Positions 1 to 9,700 of a stretch of DNA of 64,000 bases are shown in pieces. The notes under the pieces were generated by a model that saw only the letters and a program-made list of their open reading frames with translations, was not told the origin of the DNA and did no database searches. How positions within the stretch are numbered: the stretch's first letter is position 1; every line of letters begins with the position of its first letter. This DNA is from Flavobacterium sp. J372 (GTDB taxonomy: Bacteria; Bacteroidota; Bacteroidia; Flavobacteriales; Flavobacteriaceae), in contig NZ_JAJOMZ010000004.1 of assembly GCF_024699965.1 (NCBI RefSeq), positions 744,001-808,000 of the forward strand, written 5' to 3'. The position numbers were made by a program, and so were the translations under genes.

Positions 1-138
1 GTTGAGCTAAAAGGTAATTTTCTTACAATGGCACAGTTTAATTTTAGTTTAAATAAATATATTGCCAGGCAATGATTCCATCTATCTTTCTTAATCAAAA
101 CAACACCTTTTCTTAACACCTGTCCGCTGTAAGCAAAT

Positions 139-146
139 TACATTTG
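139..146 (+). promoter_or_regulatory. Bacteroidota -7 promoter box, glycosyltransferase
   Basis: TACATTTG fits the flavobacterial -7 consensus TAnnTTTG and sits 46 bases ahead of the glycosyltransferase start codon. No clear -33 TTG is seen at the usual spacing, so this is a one-element match. Confidence 0.5.
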
Positions 147-192
147 TAAAGCCTTTAAATTAAGGGTAATCAAAACTTTAGGATTTGTTTAC

Positions 193-1233
193 ATGAAGAT
201 TCTCTATGCCATACAGGGTACCGGCAACGGCCACCTGAGCCGCGCGATGGACGTTATTCCCTGCCTGCAGAAGCACGGTGAGGTCGAAATACTGGTAAGC
301 GGCATCCAAGGCGATCTTTCCCTGCCGTTTGAGGTAAAGTACCGCCTTAAAGGCATGAGCTTTATCTTCGGGAAGCGCGGGGGCGTAAACCTGCTCAAGA
401 CACTGGCCAAAACCAACATCCGTAAGCTGGTGCGCGAGGTTAAAAGCCTCCCAATAGAAAAGTATGACATGGTGATAAACGATTTCGAGCCGGTGTCGGC
501 CTGGGCCTGCTATCTCGCCAACAAGCCCTGCATTGCGCTGAGTCACCAGGCGGCCGTTATCTCACCAAACGCCCACCAGCCTGAGCACGCCGACCCTATG
601 GGACGCTTTATCCTGCACAACTATGCCCCGGCCAGCACGCGGTATGGTTTTAATTTTCAGGGGGAGGGCGACACCATCTTTACACCTGTGATACGGCAGC
701 AGGTGCGTGATTTGCAGGTTACAGATAAAGGCCACTATACCGTATACCTGCCGTCATATGACGATGCCCGACTGATATCGAGGCTATCTGTATTTCATGA
801 TGTAAAGTGGGAGGTATTCTCTAAGCACAATAAGCGCCCTATGGAAATTGGCAACATCACTATACAACCTATCAACAATGAAAAGTTTATACAAAGCATG
901 GCATCATCAACCGGAGTATTGTGCGGCGCCGGTTTTGAGACTCCGGCCGAAGCGCTGTTTTTAGGCAAGAAGCTGCTGGTTATCCCCATGAAAAACCAGT
1001 ATGAACAGCACCTTAACGCTGCCGCGCTAAAAGCTATGGGTGTGCCGGTGGTAAAAAGCCTGAAACCAAAACATTCCTCAGCAATTGCGGATTGGCTTGA
1101 AAGTAATGAGAGGATAGCCGTTGACTATCCTGACAACACGCAGGACATTATAGATATGATCATTAAAAAGCACAGCAGCGGCACATCTTTCGAAAATAAA
1201 TTACCTGTTACCCATTTTGCAGATGAAGCCTGA
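193..1233 (+). CDS. GT-B-like glycosyltransferase family protein
   Basis: The 346-residue protein begins with a Rossmann-type strand followed by GTGNGHLSRA (residues 9-18), the nucleotide-sugar glycosyltransferase pattern in which a Gly-rich loop is followed by His. A C-terminal GAGFETPAEALFLGKK segment (about residues 246-261) and a following MKNQYEQHLNA stretch resemble the donor-binding half of MurG and related GT-B enzymes. It has no signal peptide or membrane segment, so it probably works at the inner face of the membrane on a lipid or glycan acceptor. Donor and acceptor cannot be told from sequence. The ATG at 193 lies 46 bases after a TACATTTG box. The GH1 beta-glucosidase follows at once and may be translationally coupled, since an ATG at 1223 overlaps this gene's stop. 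Confidence 0.8.
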   Translation: MKILYAIQGTGNGHLSRAMDVIPCLQKHGEVEILVSGIQGDLSLPFEVKYRLKGMSFIFGKRGGVNLLKTLAKTNIRKLVREVKSLPIEKYDMVINDFEPVSAWACYLANKPCIALSHQAAVISPNAHQPEHADPMGRFILHNYAPASTRYGFNFQGEGDTIFTPVIRQQVRDLQVTDKGHYTVYLPSYDDARLISRLSVFHDVKWEVFSKHNKRPMEIGNITIQPINNEKFIQSMASSTGVLCGAGFETPAEALFLGKKLLVIPMKNQYEQHLNAAALKAMGVPVVKSLKPKHSSAIADWLESNERIAVDYPDNTQDIIDMIIKKHSSGTSFENKLPVTHFADEA

Positions 1234-1259
1234 AAAGCCTGCCTTACATAAAAAAGCTT

Positions 1260-2576
1260 TTGGACCCCGACTTTAAATGGGGTGTTTCAACCGCTGCGTA
1301 CCAGATTGAGGGTGGGCACGATGCGCATGGCAAAGGACTTTCCATCTGGGATGTGTTTACCGCTAAGGGTAGCTGCCACGAGCGCCACCACGGCAACACT
1401 GCCTGCGATTTTTACAACCGTTATAAAGATGATGTAGCCCTTATAAATGAGCTGAACATACCCAACTTCAGGTTCTCGCTGTCGTGGTCGCGAATTATTC
1501 CCAACGGTATTGGCGAAGTAAATCCGGAAGGGATTGCTTACTACAACCGCCTGATTGACGAGTGCCTGGCAAATGGCATTGAGCCCTGGATTACGCTATA
1601 CCATTGGGACCTGCCACATGAGCTGGAGCTGAAAGGGGGGTGGGCGAACCGCGAGATAGTTGACTGGTTTGCGGAATATGTAAGAGTTTGTGCCGAAGCT
1701 TTTGGCGATCGCGTAAAATACTGGATGGTGATGAACGAGCCTATGGTGTTTACAGGGGCGGGTTATTTTATGGGCATACACGCACCAGGCAGGCGTGGAC
1801 TGGGCAATTTCCTCCCCGCGGTGCACCATGCTGTGCTGGCTATGGCAGAAGGCGGCCGTGTGCTGAAAGCGCTGTTGCCTGAAGCGGAAGTCGGCACGAC
1901 ATTCTCCGGCTCTTATATCCAGCCAAAGACCGATTCGCCAAAAGATATAATCGCAGCCCAAAGGGTTGATGCATTATTAAACCGCCTCTTCATAGAGCCA
2001 TTGCTCGGATTTGGCTACCCCGAGGCCGACCTGCCCGTGCTGAAGAAGATACGTAAACATTTTAAAGAGGGCGATGAGGCGAAAATGGTCTTTACATTTG
2101 ATTTCATCGGCATACAGAACTATACACGTGAAGTGGTAAAGCACTCCGTTATTACACCGTATGTGAATGCGGTGCTGGTTGATGCCAAAAAGCGCCAGGT
2201 GCCCCTAACCGCGATGGGGTGGGAGGTGTATCCGCCGGCCATATACCAGATGATAAAGAAATTCAACGAATATGACGGCATCACTAAAATATACATCACA
2301 GAAAACGGCGCGGCTTTCCCCGATACTATGGTTGACGGGAAAGTGATTGACACTGAACGGATGGCCTATATTCAAAACCACCTGAAACAGGTAAAGAAGG
2401 CTAAAGACGAAGGCCTGGAAGTAAGCGGTTATTTTGTATGGACGCTCACCGATAATTTTGAGTGGAATGAAGGCTATCGTCCCAAGTTCGGGCTTATTCA
2501 TGTAGATTTTGAAACCCAGCAGCGCACTGTTAAGGCTTCCGGAAAGTGGTATGGAAAGTTTTTGGGTGGAGATTGA
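1260..2576 (+). CDS. Family 1 glycoside hydrolase (beta-glucosidase)
   Basis: A complete GH1 TIM barrel of 438 residues. The general acid/base is E160 in MNEP and the nucleophile is E348 in ITENG; the N-terminal FKWGVSTAAYQIEG block and the C-terminal DNFEWNEGY block are also typical. It should retain and cleave beta-glucosides or beta-galactosides. No signal peptide is visible, so it is probably cytoplasmic. The open frame as written can only start at a poor TTG (1260). A better ATG at 1223, overlapping the glycosyltransferase stop, encodes the leader MKPEKPALHKKAFG, which runs into the conserved PDFKWGV only if one C is removed from the CCCC run at 1265-1268. The real start is therefore probably 1223 with a one-base frameshift or sequencing error. 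The family is certain; exact substrate is not. Confidence 0.88.
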   Translation: MDPDFKWGVSTAAYQIEGGHDAHGKGLSIWDVFTAKGSCHERHHGNTACDFYNRYKDDVALINELNIPNFRFSLSWSRIIPNGIGEVNPEGIAYYNRLIDECLANGIEPWITLYHWDLPHELELKGGWANREIVDWFAEYVRVCAEAFGDRVKYWMVMNEPMVFTGAGYFMGIHAPGRRGLGNFLPAVHHAVLAMAEGGRVLKALLPEAEVGTTFSGSYIQPKTDSPKDIIAAQRVDALLNRLFIEPLLGFGYPEADLPVLKKIRKHFKEGDEAKMVFTFDFIGIQNYTREVVKHSVITPYVNAVLVDAKKRQVPLTAMGWEVYPPAIYQMIKKFNEYDGITKIYITENGAAFPDTMVDGKVIDTERMAYIQNHLKQVKKAKDEGLEVSGYFVWTLTDNFEWNEGYRPKFGLIHVDFETQQRTVKASGKWYGKFLGGD

Positions 2577-2600
2577 AAGATTGAAACATTGAAAGATTGG
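2572..2600. repeat. 8-bp tandem repeat at end of GH1 gene
   Basis: Three octamers read ATTGAAAG, ATTGAAAC, ATTGAAAG and then a partial ATTGG. The array starts over the GH1 stop codon and runs into the intergenic region. No function is evident. Confidence 0.75.
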
Positions 2601-2632
2601 CCCGAATGCTAGCTAAGTAATTATGGATTATA

Positions 2633-2672
2633 AATCTGCGATCATCTGCCAAATCCGCGTCATCCGCGTTCC
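2633..2672. repeat. Intergenic ATCYGCG-type short repeat
   Basis: Four consecutive copies of an ATCTGC/ATCCGCG-like unit at about 10-base spacing lie between the convergent GH1 and metallophosphoesterase genes: ATCTGCG, ATCTGCC, ATCCGCG and ATCCGCG. Similar phrases recur between genes in Bacteroidota as I recall them, but I cannot verify this here. No hairpin or terminator is evident. Confidence 0.55.
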
Positions 2673-2681
2673 ATAAAAAGC

Positions 2682-3533
2682 CTACTCCGCAGTCTCCATT
2701 TTAAAATTCATGAACAGGGACTTCACGTTCAGCATCTCGCTCAGGTTGTCATTGTCGAGTGTGTCTTCGTTTTCATCGTTGTCTGTATAGTCTGCCGCAT
2801 TGAATTTAAAGATGCTCCACTCGCCGTTATCATATTCCAGAGATGTCAGGTTTTCTACCCAGTCGCCCGAGTTCAGGTACAGTACGCTTCCGTTGTGCAT
2901 CTTTATCTCACGCATTTCTGGCTGGTGAATGTGCCCGCATACCACAAAGCTGTAGCCTTTGTCAATTGCCAGTTCGGCGGCAGTATTTTCAAAATCGTTG
3001 ATGAACTTCACGGCATCTTTAAATTTTGCCTTTATCTTTTTTGAGAAACTCATCTTCTCACGGCCCATTTTAGTCAGGCACCAGTTAACGAAGCTGTTGA
3101 GCAGGATGAGCGTGTCATAACCTACAGCCCCAAGCTTTGCTAGCCACTTTGAGTTTTGCATGGTCACATCAAACACATCACCGTGAAAGAACCATGCCTT
3201 TTGTCCGTTGAGGTTCAGCACCAGTTTATTTTGAAGACGGAAGCTCCCCATATTAATGTCAACAAACTTACGCAGCATTTCGTCATGGTTCCCGGTGAGG
3301 TAGTATACCGGTACGCCATCGGTAATAAACTTCATGATGCGTCGCACTACTTTCATGTGGCTTTCGGGCCAGTACGATTTGCTGAACTGCCAGATGTCGA
3401 TGATGTCACCGTTCAGGATAATTTGTTTCGGGTTGATGCTTTTGAGATAAATCAGCAATTCTTTTGAGTGGCAGCCGTACGTGCCGAGGTGAACATCAGA
3501 TATTACAACGAGGTCAACTTCGCGCTTTTTCAT
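2682..3533 (-). CDS. LpxH-like metallophosphoesterase
   Basis: A 283-residue calcineurin-like phosphoesterase with all metal motifs in order: D13 and H15 in SDVHLG, D43 in GDIIDIW, N82-H83 in GNHDE, H117 in HGDVFD, and H201/H203 in GHIHQP. The spacing and the HGDVFD form match the UDP-2,3-diacylglucosamine diphosphatase (LpxH) family, which makes lipid X in lipid A synthesis at the cytoplasmic face of the inner membrane. It is somewhat longer than E. coli LpxH (about 240 residues), with an acidic C-terminal tail. The gene converges on the GH1 gene. Because several Bacteroidota phosphoesterases look like LpxH, the precise substrate is an inference and no symbol is given. Confidence 0.8.
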   Translation of the reverse strand: MKKREVDLVVISDVHLGTYGCHSKELLIYLKSINPKQIILNGDIIDIWQFSKSYWPESHMKVVRRIMKFITDGVPVYYLTGNHDEMLRKFVDINMGSFRLQNKLVLNLNGQKAWFFHGDVFDVTMQNSKWLAKLGAVGYDTLILLNSFVNWCLTKMGREKMSFSKKIKAKFKDAVKFINDFENTAAELAIDKGYSFVVCGHIHQPEMREIKMHNGSVLYLNSGDWVENLTSLEYDNGEWSIFKFNAADYTDNDENEDTLDNDNLSEMLNVKSLFMNFKMETAE

Positions 3534-3710
3534 GAAATTTCATCTAATAGAGCTAAATAACTGACTTTAAATAAAGTGCAGGTTAAGGCAGTATTATTTT
3601 TAAGTTTTCAGATTTAGAGATAATTTGGAAGACCACAGTATATAAAAAATTTTTAGATGTAATCTTTCCGTTATTAAAAATATGTTAAAAGCTACACCGC
3701 ATTAAAACAA

Positions 3711-3740
3711 AACGCCTGCTGAAACCAGCAGGCGTTTTTT
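3711..3740 (-). terminator. Intrinsic terminator of the 2166-residue protein gene
   Basis: A perfect 10-bp stem, AACGCCTGCT (3711-3720) with AGCAGGCGTT (3727-3736), encloses a 6-base loop. On the minus strand it is followed by a T-rich stretch. It lies 20 bases past the stop of the gene ending at 3760. T-runs on both sides would let it act in either direction. Confidence 0.85.
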
Positions 3741-3759
3741 CCTATATGATCAAGTAAGA

Positions 3760-6700
3760 CTAAAAGATTACTTTTTTGCTGATAACCGCGCCGTTTGCTG
3801 TTTTTACTTTTATTATAAGTGCTTGTTGTTCAGCCTGAAGTCCGTTTGCTTCGGACGAAAGCGCATTTACATTAGTAGTTTCGTATAACTTACGGCCCCT
3901 GATATCAAATACAGTTACTTCACTTATCTCTTCTTTTAGTGAATTGATTTTAAGTGTATTATCCTGTTTGAATATAATGATACTGTTCTCATCAGCTACC
4001 GGATTTTGAGTGCCCAAAGTTCCGTCAGGGCTATACACAACCTCAAAGCGGCCCGTAAAAGTTCCCGCTGTTGTTGTAAAAGTATAAGGGCTGGCTTTAA
4101 TATTATGTACAACATTCAACAGGTTATCTTTCAGGTAAATGTCTTGTGTATCGAAAGATCCTTCTGTCCTGTCAATAGCAATTGTATAATCTCCCGATGA
4201 TGCCACACGCAACTGAAGCGGCTCTGTATTTTCAGTGTTAAAAGGCAACGCACGGCCATGTATCACATATTCTTTTCCGGCCATCGCTGTTGAAAGTACG
4301 TTAGGCTTATCATTGATATACTCTGCATCAATACCATTATCCGGCCCATCTGTTGCGCCGTCGATATAACCGGTATACATCTGCGAATATACTCCGGCAG
4401 CATTGGTCAGGTTAAGATAAACCCCATGGCTCTCAGGGCGTTGAATGCTGTTGTTCGCATTCCTGAAGAATTGGTTGGATGTATTTTCACTTCGCATGCT
4501 GTTATTAAACACAACCTCATTATCCGTTGGGTTTTCAACCATCTGAACTATGAAGCCCTGGCCTGTACGTATAACCCCAAGCGGATCAAGATCGGTATTC
4601 GGTTCTCCGTTATCTACATATTGGCCTGACCTGTTCATGGTTACGTAGGCTGACGTTGCTGTTGATGCATTCTTTTTACGCCAAACATAAACCGTCCCTG
4701 TAATTACGTTTTCATTCTGCGACAGGAATGCCGGCAGGTTAAGCGGTGAAGGGTAGGGGTTACCAACAAGGTGATAGCTTCCGCCTGTATTTGAAAGCGT
4801 TACTGAAATATCGCCATTATTTGGAACTCCCGTAAATTTACCGTTGAAAACCATTGTGGCAGTACCATTATTGTATTGCGTCACAGTACCGTTTATAGTG
4901 CCTGTTGGAGCTTGCGTGTCAAAATTATAACCGCCATTTGGCATACGTATAAGATATCCTTTCCCTGGTTCAAAATTACCATTTGCGCCTATATACATTC
5001 CATTTTCTTGTCCTTCATTTTCTCCCGGCTCAGGACTGTATTGGTAATAACGCCCCGGAGTTGTAGCTGGTGAAAATGAAACTATATCCTGACCCGCTAC
5101 CGGCGATGACCACATTACATAGTCATTCCTGAACAGTGGTGAGCTGTCACGCTTAACAGTGATTGCGCCGCTATTGTTGTTTTGTGCATTATTCTGGATC
5201 AGGTTACCATTGTTCTCCACCACAAAGTTTTCGGCAGTGGCATTGTTTACTATGTTATTCTCAACGGTAAAGTTTGTACCTGCTGCAACTGTGAATATAC
5301 CGCTGTTTATCGTTACGCTTTTTGGTGTAAACACGCCGTTTGTACCCGTATTATAGTTGGTTTCAATAGCGGTGTCAATAGTTTCATTTATTACTAATGG
5401 AGTAGTGCCGTCAGCGTAGAATTCAGGAACCCATTTAGCAGTACCGTTTACATCTTTCCATGTAACCGTACCTCTTGTAATTACCTCTACAGTTTCAGAT
5501 TCTGCAGTTGTACAATCAGCTGTATAAGCGCTTACCCTGTAGTAGTATGTTGTAAATGGATCAAGGCCTGTAACTGCGGCAGAAGATGATGACCCACCCG
5601 CTACATCAAAGTTTTCATAACCATCAACAAACAGAGGGATAAGGCCGCCGTCATAGGTATGCTTGCCTAAATATGAAATGAAAACATTAGTTGCTACAGT
5701 TTCAGCTATCCATTCGTTTGTATTATATGTGGTTGACGGTGATAATACCGATGCTTTCCTTCTCAGGTTTACATCAGCACCCCAGTTGGCGCTGCTGTTT
5801 GCCACACCAACAATATCAATCATTGTGCTGCCTTTAAACAAGCCTATTGCATCATTGCCTGTAAAATGCACTGTTGGGCCACCTTGGGCTGATTGGCTAA
5901 AATTCAGCGAAGTAGTCAAGCCTGAAGGATGAGCAGGGTCAATAGTCAGGCTGGTAGCTCCATCTGACCTAAGAATGTAAACGCTGCCGGCAGGAAGGCT
6001 AACAGCAGGAAAATTGAATATGTATGACGACGTCGCCCCGAAATTCCCGCTACCATTTTGCTGTTGCCTTAGAGAGTATCCCGACAGGTTAACATCCGCA
6101 CCGGTGCCATTATAAATTTCAAGAGCTTTATTATTGCCCGTCACGCTTTCAATGTATTCTGATATGATAAGGTCGGTACCAAAATTGCCAATCCCAAACT
6201 CAGGGCTTGTGCTTACATCAAGTTTGTAACCTGCTGCGTTTTCTACGGCCTCCCAGTTTGCGGTAAAGCTTCCGGCAGCTATTTCAGTAGCTTCGAGGCT
6301 TTCAGGCGCTGCAATTGCAGTGGTTGTGAATGAAAGCTGTGCGCTGTAAACCGATGCGCCTGATGTTGTTGTGTATGCCCTGTAATAATACGTTTTACAA
6401 GGCAGAAGGTTTTCAAGTGTAACAGTATATGCCCCGCCTGTAATTCCTGTGCCGGCTATCTGTGTGCCGTTACCCGGTGTAAAATTGTTTATTGTGCTGT
6501 ACTCAATGCCATAGCCCGTATTGGTGGTACAGTTACCTTCTGTTGAAGTTGCGTTTATACTTGCCGATGTCATAGTAATGTTGGCTGCAGCTTCGGCAGT
6601 TGCCACGGCAGCATTAAATATACCCGCGCCTGTTACAGGTACTGTCAGCGTTGCGGCAGTGTAAGGCGCTGAGCCCTGTACCACGATATTTCCGTTATAG

Positions 6701-9700
6701 GCTTGTACTGCTGTTGGGCTGAACTTAACAAATACGGTTATCTCACCTCCGTTAAAGTCTGGAATTGAAAGTGTTGAGGTATAAGTGCCTTCTTCAGTAA
6801 GTGAGTAAGTATACCCTGTAAGCGCAGCAACAGTAAGCGTTGCACCCGTCATTCCTGAACCGGTAAATGTGAAAGAACCTGTTTCTGTAGCATTAGTACA
6901 TACATCACCAAAAGCAAGGTTGTCGGTTTCGCCTAATGTAAGATATTTTAAAGTCGTAACTTCTATTGTATTAGAATTGTCTGTTGTACAATTAGTGCCA
7001 TACGCACGCACCCTGTAGTAGTATTGGGTATCAGGGTTAAGGCCCGTAACTTCCTGAGATGTGCCTGTCGTGACAGCCAGGTTGTTGTAGCCGGCAATAA
7101 GTTGAGAGTTGCTTACTTTAATATCGCTGATCTGGAACCTGTTAAGGCTTGTAGCAGCTGTTTGTATCCTGAATTTAGAGTTTGCAGTGCCTCCTGTTAC
7201 AGGTATGCTGTAAGTGACAAACTGGTCGGTTAATACAATTGTCTGCAACGTGGCTGAAAAAGTTGAGCCATTTGCTGCATGTAAAATAGTGATTGATTTA
7301 TTTGTAGTTGAAGATACGTCGTGTTTTGCAGTGATGTATAACGTAGCAATACCACCGGTTGAAGATAGGTTAACAGTAGGTGTTGTAATATGGTGTGTGC
7401 CGCTGCCTGTTGCTACCCTCACACTGCCACTTTCTGCATATACATTGGTACCTGTCCATCCTGTAGTTGAGGTAAGGCTGTTTATCTTTTTGTTTTCGGG
7501 CGTGGTTGTGTTTGTAACCGCTATATTGTAATCAGTCTCACCTTCAGCAGGTGCAGTAACACCTGAAAAATCTTCGTTTAAGAATATAGTTTCAAAATCA
7601 GGGTTGGCGCTTACATCAAGGTAATAGCCTGCAGCTCCCGGTACAGCATTCCAGTTGGCTGTAAAGCCGGTTTGTGTTAGGCCAGTTGCATCTGTACCGG
7701 CTGGTGCAGATAGGGCAAGGGTTGTAAATGTACCCTGCGTGCCATAATATGTACCTGTTGCGTCAGTTACATATGCTTTGTAGTAATACACAGTACATGC
7801 GGTTAGGCCGGCAATATCAACAGTAAAGTTTCCTGAAGCAAGATTACTGCCTGCTACAGCTGTACCCGTACCATCACCAAAATCAGGTGTAGTACTGTAT
7901 TCTATACCGTAGCCTGTAATACCGGAACAACCCTGGGTAAGCTGGCCTGCAAGTGTTGCCCCTGTTACTGTTACATTGCTGCTTGTACCTGTTGCTGCCA
8001 TGGCAGGCGTATTTACACCTTCGCCAAATACAGGTATATTAAGTGTGCTTGTATTGTTTGAGTTAATACCAATTGTACCCGGAACGCCGCCAACTTCTTC
8101 AGGGTAAGACTGTACGGCTGTAGGACTGAATTTTACATAAACTGTAATAGCTGAGCCAGTATTGTTGAAGAACAAGCCGTTTTGATAGGTTCCGTTCTCC
8201 GTTAAAGAATATGTGAAACCTTCTAAACTATAAACGGCTATCTGCTGTCCTACCGGCACATTATTTGCCTGAAAGGTAAAGTAGCCTGCGTTGCTGGTAG
8301 TATTGATACACAAAGGGCCAAATGCAAGGCTGCTGTCTATAAGCGTGAAATAAGGAGTCGATGGTGATGCAGTTGATTCTGTTGTTGAACTGCTGTACGG
8401 TGTTTCGATACCCGATATATTACGCGCTTTTACATCAAAAGTATATGATGTGCCCGCACTCAAGCCGGTAACAACAAGCGGTGAAGCAAGCGTAGTGCCT
8501 GTAAGCCAAACTTCTGTATCTGTAACGCCGCCCAGACTGTTGATGTAACGTATGCCAACAGGAGTAAGTATCCGTATTACATACTCTGTAGCTGTAGGGT
8601 TACTATTTGCATCGTTGGTAACAGTAAGTGTTGTAGTTGTTGGGTTATTTACCACAGGCATACCCGGTGTAGCTGCTTTGCTATAAAAATTATTTATTGC
8701 ACCGTAGCCTGTTGCAGTACCGTTATTTGCGAAAGCGATATAGTAATATCTTGAGTTGGGTAAAAGCCCTGATATTGCGATAGTAAAAGCGGCATCGGTA
8801 TCATCTGTATCATCAACTGTAGTTGCATTGGCATTATCTACGGTAAGGTTTTCACCGGTTGAATTCCATACGAAGCCCTTGCGTACTATGGCAGCATTAC
8901 CGTTGTTTGTTACGCTACCTTTAATATTCGCACTATTTACGCCGGCATCATCCTGGTTATTGAATGTGGTTGTTACCACTGTAGGCGCTACTATGTTGAG
9001 TGTAGAAAATGTTACAATGCTTCCATAAGATGTTCCTTCAGGGCTGGTGGCATAAGCCCTGTATTTATAAGATGTATTCATTGACAGCCCCGTTAATGTT
9101 GAAGGGTAGCTGCCTGTTCCTGTACCATCGTTGGTAATCCCCAGGTTTGTGGTTATTGTCGGGTCGGCCGATGTTGATAATGCCCATACAATACCTTTGG
9201 CGGTTACCGTACTTGCTGTTACTGACGTGCCTCCTGTTGTACCCAAAGCGGTGACGTTACCACCTCCTGTGGCTGAAGTTGTAGTAACATTTGACTGTGC
9301 CGTTGTTGTAACTGTTGGCAGGGAGGCTGTGTAGAAGCTTAAAACTGTTGGCGCATATGATGTGCCGGCAGCATTTGTTGCATATGCCCTGTAATAATAT
9401 AGTGTACCGGGTGTAAGGCCTGTAAGTGTGGTTGTAAAATCACCTGTAGCCGTACCTGTGGCCACTGATTTTGAATGAGATATGGTTGGCGTGGTCGCGG
9501 TTGATGAATATACAACACCCCTCTCGGTTAATGTTGCGCCGCCATTGCTTGATATATTACCACCCGATGCAGCGCCGGTTGTTGTAATGGCAGTAGCCGT
9601 TACGGTTGAAGCAACTGTTGGAGGATTTCCTGTAGCGTAAGATATTGATACATTGTCAAGCGCTATACCGTCACGTGAGCCGCTACCGCCTAATTCTGTG

